From Sitta carolinensis (Eukaryota > Chordata > Aves > Passeriformes > Sittidae), in NCBI GenBank assembly GCA_032173965.1, contig JAVUNC010000004.1:64168501-64232500 (forward strand): 64,000 nucleotides of DNA, in the 5' to 3' direction. The translations under genes and the position numbers were made by a program. Below are positions 11,401 through 25,558 of the stretch, in pieces (the first letter of the stretch is position 1; every line of letters begins with the position of its first letter). The notes under the pieces are model-generated. The model saw nothing but the letters and a program-made list of their open reading frames with translations, did no database searches and was not told where the DNA came from.

Positions 11401-14400
11401 ATGTCAGATGCTCCCTGAAATGTACCAGAATTGTATATTTTATTCACTAACATGTACTGTAGATGTACCAGAACACTGGCAGATCAGGATCTGAGTCTCT
11501 ACTAAAATGGCCTTAGAAGTGTTCTACATAAAATGGCCTTAGAAATGTTCTATTAAAAAAATGTTAAAACTTTGTATCTGTTCCAGAAGGAAGAATAAAC
11601 AAAGCACTAATTGTGATACTGTCTCACAGTTAAAAATGAAAACATGAGACCTTATAGTTTCCAAATGTTAAACTTAGTGCCAAAAAATACCTTCAAGCCC
11701 CATTGTTGTGTGTAAGGGGTTAGAGAGGTCTAAAAAACACTTTAAAGTGATAATCTAAATGCATGCTATTTAGTACTGGGGTGTTGTACCACTGAACAGG
11801 ATTATACAGCCACTAGTGATAGTCAGGCCACAGTTTCTGTACAATTCTCCCACATAAAATGCCCATTTTCTCCCTGTGATGCCTCTTACTGGTCTCATGT
11901 ATTCAGGTATTCCCTGTCAGAGGTATATTTTAGATGTTAGACTAACAAATCTTGAGGGCAGTGAAAAAAGCTTACATTTCTAAGAGCTGAACAGTCTTAG
12001 CATGGTCCCCCAATACACTAAAGGTGCATTACTGATTTAGTTAAATCTGCATTAGGCAAGTTGTTTATGTTGCTTCAAAGGCATCAAAGTCAAAGACATT
12101 TCACCAGCTTAAACTGACACTGGCTGAAAATTAACTTGCTGACCTCTTTGTCCTTGTTACCAACTAACTGTACCAGGTACCAGCTTAGATGTGGCTTAGT
12201 TTTGTAGTGTGGAATTTTAAATGAACTGAGAACTTCAATTGTCTGCTCTTCCACTTGCCTTCAACTCTCAGGATGCTCTGAACAAAGAATTTAGCAGTGA
12301 TTAAACTCTGCTGCACCCTGTATGCACAGCATGACCTTGCCTATGCAAATAGAGCCAAATAGTGTAATTACTGTGTTTCAAAAAAAAACCCCTGCTTGAC
12401 TGTGCTCTCTGCAGGGGTCTGAAAACATTTGCAATAGGTTCTAGCTGAGGTCTGGCTTGCCTGCTTTGGCCCTTTTAACAGCGTGCTGGGAAGCGTGTTT
12501 GAACCCTTTCTCTGTATCTGCAGGCAGAAGAATGTGTCATATTTGGGAAACAGTGAGGGTAAGGCTCCCGTTAGAGTTGTAGTGGGAGCATGAAAAGCGA
12601 GACAAAACACAGTGCCAGGATTTGGGGGTAGTGTGGCTCCAGCACCACTCCAGCTCAGAAATGCTCATGGTGACCGGTGGGCCTCAGAGAAGAACCCAGC
12701 CATGGGCTTTCCAGCAGAATTCCAGTGCTGAGGCACAGCAAAACCCTCCCTCCTGCCTGATGCTGGTAGAGGAGCAGAAATACTTGTTGCTCTTCCACCC
12801 CTTCCCACTTTCCCAAGGAGGTAGTGCATCTCTGAACAGCTGGCTCTCAAGGGACATTTCAGTGCTCCCTCGACCTGCCACACAGAAACCACGACAAGCT
12901 GAGGTGCCAGGGCTCTGCTGTGAGCTGAAGGGGCTGACCTTGCCGGTAAAACTCCTCACAGACCCGTTCACTCCACTGTTTGCTCAGATCCCACACCCGG
13001 CAAGGGTTGCAAATGTCAGCACACTTGAGTGCAATCTGAAAGCAAGAAGAAAAGTAGCAGTGAGAAAAAAAGTTACTGTTCAGAGGTGCTTGAGCAGTAA
13101 ATCTGCAGTCATGGAACTCCCAGGCCCCACCAGCGATGCTGGGAAGGGTTAAGATTACCCTTCAGAGACTCAGCCTCACGCAAATGTGCCCTTTGAGGAA
13201 AGAACATTTATTTAAGCTGCAAACAAATCTTTCATTCAGCCCTCTGCTTTACCGTAGTGAGAACAAGAGCAGGGCCACATTCCAAGGCTGCAAAGTGTTT
13301 TGGATATTCCTTGCAAGGAGTAAGCCAACAAAAGCCTCAGGCTGGCTCCTGCTGACTGCTTGGCTCAGCATCGGTGGCCGATGACAAGGAAGGGAAGAAC
13401 CAAACTGGTGTATCTGGGCATGATTTCTCTGCGGTCTCAGTGAGTGACCTTGCATCTCACTTCAATTACACTTCATCTTAATGTCTGCATATTTTTGTTT
13501 ACAAAGCTAAGCACAGGGCTCTCCACACTGCCCCTGGCCTGGTTTCACTTCATTAACTAGTACATTTAAGTGCTTCGTAGAGAATGAGTACAGGGGAAAA
13601 GGTTTTTAAAACCGAGTAACTACTTCAGAAAAGTAAACCATGTAATAGTCTGCCTGTCTTACTACCTTGGAACAAAATATCACGTGCCTTGTTTCTTCAC
13701 AAACTGAACACAGTCATTCTGTCTGACAGAAGTCATTCTGGCAGCCAGGAAGAAAACAAACATTTCCTGTAAGAGTTCAGACCCGTGAACCAGCAGAGGG
13801 AAATCTCCAAGTCATTTTTCTCTTTGGATTAAGCTGATTAGCCTTAATTTTATTGTCTACTGCAAGGACTTTTCAAATATTCTTTAGCTTACTCCAATCA
13901 ATCAAGATTTCTTGATTTTTTTCTTTTCTTCTTCCATAACTAATCCACCAGATAAGTAAATCTTACTATATTTGTTCCCATGTTCCTAAGTTCCTAGTGC
14001 ATAAGAAACTTTTTTTGCCATAGCTGAGAGCTGTAACTCCTCTGACTTTTGGCGTTTGCACAACTTTCTTGCCTCATCTGTCCCGAAATATGGTCAACCT
14101 GCCACCCTGCCCTGCACAGTCTGTGCAAGAATCTGACAGAAGACAGTGTTTGAGGCAAGACAGGTGAGAAGCTACTACATTTCCCATGCTGCTGGAGTGG
14201 GAAGAATTAACAGATCAGCACTTCTTTCCTTTTAGCTGTCACCTTTTCCATGACTTTGATGGAAGGAAAACATGTAGGCATTTGTTTTATAAATTAAAAA
14301 GGTTACTTCAACTTCTTTATGTATTTAGTAATGAAATTAATATAATTTCTCCAAAGAAGCAAGTATATGTAGCTATGTTAATCACAGTAATGCTTTAATA

Positions 14401-17400
14401 GGTAGAGGTTTATTCTGAAGAGTCTGCTAATGACTGCTTCTTAGCTGGAAGAACCAGTGGGAATCTATTTGATTTTTGAATAAAGCATGGGTTTTTCATT
14501 AGCTGGGCAGAAGCACTAGAGAAGCATCTGCTGCCATGGCAACAGCTGTCTCTGCAGAGGCAGTTTCTGAGCATCCATCACAGGAACAGGGCTTGGAGAC
14601 CTGATGTCAGGCTGTCCTGGAAAGAACACCAATGGAAGGGCTCTCCTGCATGATGCTGGAAAATAACATCAGCAGAGTGACATTTGCCAGAAGGGAGACA
14701 CTACAATTGAAGCATTACCTGGCAAGAGAAGCAGTGTTCAGGAAATAAAATAATTACTAGCTTATCTTCATTCCTTAACATTTGACACTGTCCTGCATCT
14801 GTTGCATTCACAGCTTTTTAACTCAAGGAAATTACTTAAGGAAATACTGGAGGCACCTTATGCTTGCCTGATGTTCCAGAAGGTGGCAGAAGGGAAGTGT
14901 TTATGGTAATGGGTGAGGAGAGGCTGATATCCAGATGTACTGTAATATAATACTCTTAACATATAATAGCAAATACTGTGTGTGTGACCTGAAAAATTAA
15001 TAAAAACAATAAAATTTTTTTTAAGTTACCTGAAGCATAAAATGTCTGTCTTGAGCATCCTCCAGCCTCAAATCCTGATTGTCAAGGTGAGATTTCAGAC
15101 GGATCAGAAACTCATTCTGCCTGTTGATGTCTGTTGCCAAAATCAGGGAGCCCAACTGCTGCTCAATGTCCTGTCTGCAATGAAGGTAAATAAGCCCCTT
15201 TAATCACAGAACCACTCAACATTAAGAGCTCAAAACAACCTTCCCTGGATCACTGGAGCTGGCATAAAGCTCCCTCTTTCTTGATGGACACAGTCTGATC
15301 TGTTTGGTCAGCCTCTGCTGGGGTTTGCAGGGTACAACTATTCTACCTGCTCAAATAGGTTCAAGAAGAACACATAATGTCAAAGAAAAATGTTTGATAG
15401 CACAGGTTGTTTGGAAAGCCTCTGAAAAGTGCTAGGAAAGTACAAAAAAACCACCCTGAAACAACAGCATGTTGCATCAAGAAAAATGCTCACGTCTTAC
15501 TTCAGCTGCTTAGAGCTGAATGGTGAATGCTGCAACTTTGAAGTTGCTGTCAAAGTTGTGAAGGTCTAGACTGAAGTCCTTTAAAGTTGATGGTCTGATG
15601 CAAAGAGTTTCTGGAGGGATATGGAGATTATTGCTTCCAGGTAACTTGTTTATATTCTTGGTAGGCTTACCTGTGATTTAAAATTCAATACTGCAGTCTG
15701 TTCACTGTCTCAATCTCCCATCCTTGGTGGGACTAACACAAGTAAAAAGCTAGCAGCAATTTGGCCAGGGTACTCATGTGGCTGCTCTCTTTTTGCTTTA
15801 TCCATAAAGACTGAACCACATTCCCTCTGTGAGGTGCGGAAATCCAGAGCAGTCTTGATGCTCCTCGGCCAACTCCTTCAATTTCCTGCTTTAAATCGCT
15901 AAAACTTTCCATATTCAGTCGGTGCCAGGTAAAATGAAAAATGCCAACAGTCCACCTGAACAAGTGCACTCTTCCTGGGCCTCCCTGTGTTCCTGGTGCT
16001 GAGAGTGGCCATTCCTGCGCTGCAGAAGTGGGCGAGTCTCAAAAAATACCTCTGCTGTGTAACTTTGTCTCCTGGTTTCACAGTGGCACCAAGAAGGGTC
16101 AGCCTACTCTGAAGCCTGGGCCTCTTTGCCAGTGTCCTTTTAAGAAGGGAGCAGGAGGCCATGGCCTGGTTTCAGTGATTCTGGTGGACACTTACGTGAC
16201 CTCCTTGGGCAGGTGGGTGAGCAGCCGCGACTCTCAAATTTTGTGATTTCATTAGTGACACCAAGAAGGGCCAAGAAGTTCAGCCTATTCTGAAGCCTGG
16301 GCCTCTTTGCCAGTGTGCTTTTAAGAAGGGAGCAGGAGGCCATGGCCTGGTCTGAGTGATTCTGGTGGACACTTACGTGACCTCCTTGGGCAGGTGGGCG
16401 AGCAGCCGCGACTCGCGAAGCATGCCGATGGTCGAGCGCCAGTGGTGGTTCTCCAGCACGGAAACGTTCTGGGGAGGAGTAACACCAAGAAATGCAAGGG
16501 TTAGGATGGTGTCCATGGTACAGGTACACATATGGATCTGCCATATCACATGTTGGACATGCTGCAACATGAGCCTAAAATGTCTGCTGCCTTCCAGCCA
16601 CGGTAATTGGTCTAGATTTCTACAGTTAAGGACCTTGTGCTTCTGGGTTTCTTAGCTAAGGTCAGCCCTGGAGGCCTGTTGTTCTGCAGTTTTTGAGTCC
16701 TGCTGTGGACAGAGGAGCTAATCTCATCTGAGTGGGAGGTAGCTTGCATTCTAACAGATTTATTAACAAATTAATTAAAGCAGGAGTGCAAAATCATATT
16801 TTTACCTCCTATTTATTCCAGGTTGACTTTTCAGCCTCTACAGTTTGAATGCAGAGCAGACAAGAAAAAGAAAACTAAACTGCCAAATTTCCCTTTGAGT
16901 CAGGGAACTGGAAGCTGCCTGCAGCTGTTCAGTGAAAGCAAGAGGAATATGCAGGCTTCAGCAACTTAGCCTGCAACAAATTTTGACTCCTCTTTGTTTC
17001 CTTGCTTTCAACTAAGTGGAACCAAAGTTAGGTTGGAAAAGAAACTGCTAGGAAGCTGAAACCCAGCTTTCTAGGTTGTCAGTAAATTACAACAAATTTG
17101 GTATCTTATGTCTGATGACTTGAAATTACTATCCTAGCACACAATGCATTTTCCCATCATCACTTGTTTGGTTCACAGAGTACTTTCTACTGCCAAATGC
17201 CTCAGAAATGTCACTCGTTCAGAAACCTCTATCATCTGTTCCCTGTTTTGGGCACTTCACAGCTTTTGCAGTAGATAAGCACTGGATAAGAAAAACAAAA
17301 CAAAACACAACCAGAGCTTTTGAGCAGGCAACAAAACAAGTATTCCACCCTGCCACTGCCAGCTGGGAAAGTGGAGTCAGAATCCCTCTCTCCAGCCACT

Positions 17401-20400
17401 GTCCATCTCTAGCTCCCTCAGGCACAGCCCCACAGCTCTGAGGTGTTACTGCCATAGTACTGCCTTTCCCATGGGACATGATGTGCAGCTTCCACTTTTC
17501 CAAGAGGGACTGAGCAGTATTTTCTCCCTAAGTCTTCCCCAAGTTTCTTTGTAGACCTGTCTAATGACTGTTGAAACACTAAACATTGCCAGTAACCAAT
17601 ACCCAATCTGCATTTTGATCATCTGGCCTAGTGTGAAAGTACAAACTGGATTGACTCCCTATCACAGTACTTTCCACAGTGCTTTTTGTTGCTTCTGAAT
17701 TCACACACACAATGTTGCTTTGGTATTTCTCTGTGTTTGTCTGCTTGTTTTCCTTACAGAAATCAGAGATTCTGGGGGGAAAAAACAAAGTAAAACCAAC
17801 TCCAAAACTTTCAAATCATGCAAAAACCAATTCATTTTCTTACAAAGAGCTGATGGACTCGGATCTCAACATAAGTTGTGCAATAGAGAAATTACTTTTG
17901 ACAGCAATTCTGTTCATTTGCCAACTTAAATATCTCTTTTCTCCTTTTGCCTAAATACATCAGGATGGACTTTTGCAACCCTACACTCTGACCAAGAAAA
18001 ATAAGAGAATGTAATAGGACATAATAATAATTTCTTTTGGTTTTTCTTCACCTACCCAGTCGCACAGCTGAATGCTGGTCCCAAGAGTCATCCCAAGGCC
18101 ACAGGCTGCCATCTTCCTACTAAATTGGACAAACTCTACCTGACTGTCACCTTTGGCTTTTGTGGAGGCTTACACTTATTTAAGACAGTACCTGGTCTGA
18201 CTGCATCCTTGAAACCTTGCGACCAGGGCGATCCCCCTCGGAGCACCCTGAGTCTCCACATCCCTTCCAGCATGGCAGCTCTCCTTGCTGTGAGGGGCTG
18301 CTCCAGCAGCACCTGCCTCAAACAGGGAATTACACTCCATGGATGCAGCTGCTCCTCTGCCATACCGAAGGGCTGAGGCATCTGAGACCTTTCCTCCATC
18401 CAATTAGTAGTTACTCATAGGAAAAAGCAAACTCAGGTAGTCATCTCAGAGTATTTCTGCTTCTCTAAGTTTCTGCTCTTTGCCTGCTGCTACAGGGGGA
18501 ACCTTAAACTGACACTTCTGCACTCTTTCGTTTCCCACACTGAAACTACAGGGAGGAGGGAAAAGGAAAGGTCATGTTAACAAGCAACAACTGAGCATGA
18601 AGTCATATGACTCTCCTCTTAAATGTAAGGAGCCAGAATCCCTGAAGCGGCTGCCAGCAATTAGTAGAGTCAGCTATTCCACCTAGGAACACAGAACTGC
18701 TTTATTAAGACTAATTGCCATGAGCTATCTGATCACCCAGGCTGGTGGGAGACAACCCATGCAGGGGAAGTCTCTGTGCTGGCTTGCAGACCAGGCTCTC
18801 AGCTCTGCTTCACGTGGTGTTTTAGTTTGTTAAAAAAAACTGAGCAGTGCAGCTCTGCTTTGAAGGCTGCACTATAGGGAGCTTCTGTCACATTTACAGC
18901 CCAAGCCCAGCAGATTCCTATAAAAGAGACTTCAGGACTATGGCTGTTTATTTTACTTAAACTACCACAGTATTTCCAATCTTTTCCTTAGTCTGAGCTA
19001 TTCGAACCACTGCATTTAGACATACACATTTTAAAAAAAGAACAATAACTGAAGAGAGGAGACTTATTACTAACTAGGTGCAGAGCAAACTTCAATTTTA
19101 ATTCAAAGGGGATCAGAATTTCTTTCAGTCTCTTCAGTCTATTCCTACTCATTAAGCAGTTGGTTTAACTACATAATGTTAAATAGTCAAAAATGACACT
19201 TGGAAACATTGCTTTTAAGGAAGACTGCAAAGAAGATTTCACTGATGCCCAAAATGTACTTTCCTATTTCCAGCTTACCTAGGTGAATATTAAAGTTGTA
19301 AAGTGTCCTTTCACAGTTTTCTGAAACCTGCCTTGTACTACAGATATTGTATGTGATCTACCCACACCTCTAAACTTTTACCCTTCATTTAAAAGCCAGA
19401 CAATGCAAGTCAGATGTAAAGTCTGCATCACATTACAAGGAATGCTGTTGTGCTCCTCACAGGAAAACTAAGTGACCTCCAGACCACTAAAGCTACCTTC
19501 TATGCTCTCAACTGCCCTTGTAATGCTGGAGATTTCAATTAAATACTTTTATTTTTGTAGAAAATTATGCTGCATGCAATCACGTGCAATACACTCTTGT
19601 GGAAATCACCATATAGATTACAAAGCAAAGTGTCTTGCATCATAAAATATGGATTTAGTTTAAAAATAAATACTGAAAGCTCTGAAGTCCTTGGTGATGT
19701 CTTCCTGAAATATGACTCTTCTCACATATGCACTTCAGAAGCTGTCAAAACACTTTACATCTTGTCTAAAAACTGACCTACCTCATTTTGCAAAACCTTT
19801 TCTTCCAAATGTAAATGTAAAGTTCTAATTGAAATGTCAAGAGACATTTAAAAGCACAGAAATGCCATACATGGATAAGTCTACTGTCTCAATGACAGAT
19901 CACTGCCAGCTCTGTTAAAACTTACTTTCATTTGATCCTTTTTCTGATTAATCCCAGCAGTTCTGTGGCTCTGCTACTTAAAAACCAAAACCCTAAGAAC
20001 TTTGTTTCAGTTTCAAGCACATGTTAAAGTACATGTTTTAAAGACTATTCACTAAATCTAAAATTTTGACTAAAAATGTTTTCAGCAAAACTTTTATCCA
20101 GGAGTTATTTTTACTGGCATCCATTACTGTATACTACAAAAATCTTTGGAAACAATGTGGGATCATTTTCTGTTAAAACAACTCAGACTTGCCAGTGAAT
20201 GTCCTTAAGTAGAGTACTTCAGATCTCATTTGCTGTTGAAAGATTGCATTTTCTGCTTTGTCACTGCCTTTTCTAACCAACATTTGTAAGTATATTCAAA
20301 CCCAAATAACTGAGCTGAAACCACTTCTCCAAGATACTAATATTTTAGCAGTATGTCTTTCAGACTAGAGTGGTTTTTCAACCTAATTATAAAGTACTGT

Positions 20401-23400
20401 TTGCCACTATTAATTTGAGAAGAAATTGTTTGTACCTTTTCACAAGAAAAGGGGTTTTGTGGAATGGCTCTACTCTCTCCTCTTCAAAGCACCCTTACCA
20501 TTCCCAAAGCACCCCAGATTAGGCCCCTGGCTTTTTTCCCTCCTCACTCAGATGTCCTGACATTTAGAAAAGACTGGACCAGAAATATATGGGTATGACA
20601 TAATAAGCTGCATCATCTTATGATGAGGCCAGTCACAAAGTTTTCAGTGTGTGAGCATCACTGTGCCCTGGCTGGGGCTCCCACAGTCCAGCCTATTCCC
20701 ATGTCTAAGGGCAGGACAATTGCACCATTACATAATCCACTTCTTATGGGAAAACCCAAACGTTGCTTGGGTAAGGTAGAAAAAGAGAGACTCTCTTATC
20801 AAGTAGTAAGCATACCTCAGCAATCTCTCAATTTGCTAAGTATGTGTGCGCAGCTATTAGTGAGTCTTCTTCAGGTAGATTAATTTTTAACATGGGATAT
20901 TCTGTTTCTGACAACCTTCAGGAAGGCTGAAATTGCCTCTTCCAAAGTGTCTGGAAAGCAGCCCAGTGGAAGTGCTGGTTGACAGCAGCTGAACACGAGC
21001 CAGTGTGTGCCCAGGTGACCAAGAAGGCCGATGGAATCCTGACCTGGATCAGGAATGGTGTGCCCAGCAGGACCAGGGCACCGACGTCCCCCTGTATTTG
21101 GCACTGGTGAGGTCACACCTCGAGGGCTGTGTCCAGTTCTTGGCCCCTCACTTTAAAAAGGACATTGAGGTGCTAAAGCACATCCAGAGAAGGGCAACAA
21201 GGCTCATGAGAAGACCAGAGGACATGTCTTACAAAGAGTGGCTGAGGGAGCTGGGGGCCAGTCTCTCCTGCTGTGCCTGCAGAGAGAGGACCAGAGGGAA
21301 TGACCTTAAACTGAGACAGGGGAGATTCAGATTAGATGTAGGAAAAAAACCTGTCACTGTTAGGGTGGTCAGGCACTGGAATAGGCTGCCCAGGGAGGTG
21401 GTGGAGTCACCATTCCTGGAGGTGTTTAAGAGGTGTCTGGATCTGGCACTGGGTGCTGGGTGAACAGCTGGGTTCATCATCTTAAAGGTCTCTTCCTTTC
21501 TTCATGTTTCTATGAGTCTGTGATTCTAAAGGCTAGAAATCAATACTATCTCCATTTATTACCTGTGCATTATGGTTAGTGCAACCAAAATTAAAATGTG
21601 CAGCATTGCTCTGGTACGTTGTGTATGTAAGTACAATGCAAAGAACAAAGGGATGTGCCTATATAATAACATAAAGATGCGTGTGGAGATTATACTCATA
21701 GGATAGTTTTAGATAAAATACAGAGCTACAATGATTGCCATGGGCCAAAACCTCATATATATTCAAAAAGGACTACAAAAAGCAGGCAGCATGGGTTCAT
21801 TGCTAGTTATTGAAAAAGAGGGTCTGTGTTTTTGTTTCAGGAAGTTTTCTACCAATGCTTGCCAGAGCTGAAAGGATGTATACTAGGTGAAGGACAACTC
21901 TGTACTTATCCCAGACTTATGTTTCTCTCTGAGATCTTTTACTGGCTGCTCCTAGAAACAGGATACTGGTCTTGACAGCCTGTGGTGTGACCTAGTGGCT
22001 TTCTTGAAGTTCTTTCATTGTATCTCAAGGAATTTTACTGTAAATGTCTACAACTTTTCCTTTGGTTTCATCTGTCTTCTATTTTTTTTTAATGCAGTGT
22101 TCATTAAGTGTTTCTCTATAGCCACACAAAGCAAAGCCTTTTTTAATGCAATACCAATTTAGAGCATGCCTGCTGCTTACTTGCTCACTGAAAGAAGATG
22201 AAATCTTCTTGTCATGATTTTAAATCTCCTACCCACAGTTCCTCACCCCAGATGATCTACAGCAGAAATAATCCAGACAACTGATCTGGCTTAAATGTCC
22301 TCAAAAAAAAAAGTGACATTTCCACCTCTTTTCCTGTATCAGCTTTGCTGTAAGAAGTGACACCCAGTGAGGTGCTTGACTGAAACTGCCCAAAGTGCAG
22401 GACGACTTGACCCACACCCTCCCGCTGCCACATTTTGGCATTAAAAGTTCACTGCAAATCGCTTAAACTCTCCTTGACTGCATTTTACACATTAGCAACT
22501 CGATGAGCAGTTTTACCTGATACAAGCTGGCAAGGTGGTGTTTAGTTTTAATCAGAAAGGGTTGGTTGACCCCGGGGTGATCCACGTCATGAGCTGCAGC
22601 AGCCAGCAGTCCGAGCATGATGTCCGATGGCGTGAGGAAGTTGGCAAGCTGAATCATCACACACATTAATCACAACAAGAACTGAACACTAAACACATTT
22701 TTGGTAAATAAACAAACCAGCTGACATCATGGCATTGCTTGGGTTTTTGTAGGTATTTGTACACAAATGTCAAGTATAAATTTTGTGAACAACATGTTTA
22801 AGGTAAATGCTGAACATACATCTCTAAAGATATTAGACTACAGACTCATCTTTTATTAAAATTTGTATTCCTCATCTCTTTAGCATTCATGGCAATATAA
22901 GGATTGTTGTAATACAAGTGCTTGACCATGGTCTCAAACATTTAGTTTAAAAAGCAAACAGGTAGGCTGGCAGGTTGGCATATGTCAGCATCCACTGGAA
23001 GAGCTCTGCCTCCCAAAGTATTCAGTAATACCAATGGAAGATCAGGCTTCAATTTTCTACCATAGCACTGTGTTATAAAATGCGGAGTTTATCAACTTCA
23101 GAAATTTCAGCCTTGGCTGTTAAATATTTATCTCAGTTCAAGTATATGTATTTTATTAGAGAACATAATTTACCTTTCTAACTTAAAACATTGAAATAGG
23201 AAAACCTATTCAGATTTTTTCTGCTACAGGGCTCATTTAGAAGCAAAAAGAGGTAGTTAGCATTATCTGTTTGTGAGTGAGGCAGTTATTACCAGCCCAA
23301 TGAGCCTATATAGAGTGCAGGTCTATGAGATCAAAGAAGCATCCTGAGGTGAGAACTGAGGAGCACTATGGTCCAGGTTCTAGATGTTGGCTGTCCTCTG

Positions 23401-25519
23401 CACTTCCTGGCAAGAAAGGACTTGCAGATCTTGCAGGAGATGAAAATACAGGAAAGGTGGGGCCTGCTTCTGTCCTCGCCATTGCTATATTCTGGTGTAA
23501 AAACCTGCCAGTTCTAGCAGAACGTCCCTTCATTTGAGCCAAGCCAAAAAAGATTAGTTATATTCTTATACTCTGGCTCAGCAGGGCAATATCACAATGC
23601 CTTTCAGCAGACAAATACTCATGCAGAGGACACCCCTGCAACAGACCCATCTGGAGGGACTGCTTCCCCCTTTCCTGCCGTAGCACTGCACCGAATTTGG
23701 TCTTTGGAAACAGGGATGTGGGGATGCTCTGAGGTGGCTGAGGCACAGACACACAATGCCTCCTGCTGAGTTTGATGGGAGAACTGCAGGCACCAGTGGA
23801 GGCTGGGTCACCCTGCTGTGGTGGCTGCAGCTCCCACAGCAGCACTCAGACACGATGGCTGTGTGAGGAGAAGTGACTCTTGGCTCGACTGAAACATCTG
23901 TCATCTCTAGCTGAGGCTGCTCCTGACTTGCTGCTGACTCCCAGCACACCATCACTTCCTGCTGTCTAGAAGTATCCCTTGGGGATTTTATTTAAAACCT
24001 GGGGGAAAAAAAAATCTGAGGACCATCTGAAAGCAACATCAGTGTGAAAGGTTGTCCTTACCTTGGGCTCCCTCAGATAGCAGTGCATAGCTTGTGTGAC
24101 ATCAGCGGCATGGACAGCATTGTGGTATGGGTTCTGGCTATGGTAATCTTCTTGAACCATAACTGAGAATCAAAACAGAAAACAAAGATCCTTTTGTCTC
24201 TGAATGCCATGGCCACAAGTGGGAACTGGACTTAAAATACAATCTGAGGTTTTGCAGTCAGCTGGCTAAGGAGTTTCTTCAAATAGCTGTAGCTTATTTA
24301 AATTGCTGCTTTTATCGGGATACCTTTAGAGAAAAAAATGCATGAAAGGATTTGTGAGGCTCAAGGGGATATACTGGGTCTAGTGCATAAATCACCTCTT
24401 TCTTGCCTTAGTGAAGGCTCTCATTGAGGAGTAAAATAAACAAGGAAGAGAGGCAAATTTATCCACATGGAGTGTAATTATTTAGGCTGCTGTCACAGGG
24501 TCGTAGCATGCCATAAAAGCAGTACCACCTATTTTATGGCAGCTGGGAGTGAGACCCTGATATCCTGCCATCATTTGTTATTTGAGTGATCAACTACAGC
24601 CAGAGGAATTCCTACACCCCCCCCAGGTGAAGAATAAAAAAACCATCATTGGGGTACTCACAGCAAAATCTTCTGTGACAATGTCAGTCACATCTGTGTG
24701 TTCATTTCAACATGCCAGTCCCTCTTGCTTTAGTTTGCAGTGCTGAAACTGGTCCAGTTGGACCAGGAGCACCAACCTCTTAACTCTCAGCTTTCTCTCA
24801 GACAGGAAAATCATTGAGCTGAGTGCTTCATACCCCTCTGGTCCTTGCAGCAGTGTCTGCACCATTATGTGGTCTTGGGACACCACCACGTGAGCGCTGG
24901 AAGCTGCATGTGATCTTGTCTGAAGCACTCTCCTAGACACCAGCACATTAATCAAATGGAAAGCCAGTGGGCAGGCTTCCCTTGCTGCCAGCATGACGAG
25001 CACCAAAGAAAGTCCAAGCCTTCTGTTTGTTTCCAGCCACACAGGCATCTGGAGGTACAGTGGGTAACCCCTTAAACTGTGAGTACCACCAGCTCTGATT
25101 ACCCGACCGTCCACGGCTGCCCACAGGAGTTAGGAACAGCAGGGAGATTTGTCTGTCTCCACACCAGAGGAACACTTTCCAGAAGCAACAATTAGGCAGT
25201 CTTAAAGAAGACACCCTGCTTTGGAAACTCTGCCTGACAGCCTGAAAAACTGGCATTTAGCTGCTTTCAAAAAGTGATGCAAAAAGTAATTGATTTTGGC
25301 CAATTTCTTCTTTTGGTTCACTGACAGCATGGGGCTAATATTTCTGTTGGCAGTAGCAGCAGCAGAGGCTTTCATCAACACTATTCAGTGTAGACAGCTT
25401 GATATAATTTGTTAAATTTTGCACATAAGCTTCTAACTGCCCTGGGTCTCAGTGGTCTTTTAGTCACTAAAATAATGACACTGCACCACAATTGTGCTGT
25501 GCACGCGTAGGTTCTGCAG

Positions 25520-25558
<39 letters not shown>

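Noticed and set aside
12622..13152. 176-codon open frame on the plus strand, the longest in the window
   Set aside because: It lies antisense to PDE7B exon 10 in GC-richer DNA, shows no recognisable domain, and its encoded sequence is low in conserved-looking motifs.
16140..16544. 134-codon minus-strand open frame across the duplication
   Set aside because: It is in a different frame from exon 8. Its internal repeat (MASCSLLK...) simply reflects the tandem duplication.
21005..21463. 152-codon plus-strand frame as a possible host gene
   Set aside because: It is the decayed reverse transcriptase end of a CR1 element.
25520..25556. (TGTC)n tract as a CRISPR-like or structured repeat
   Set aside because: It is a plain tetranucleotide microsatellite without unique spacers.
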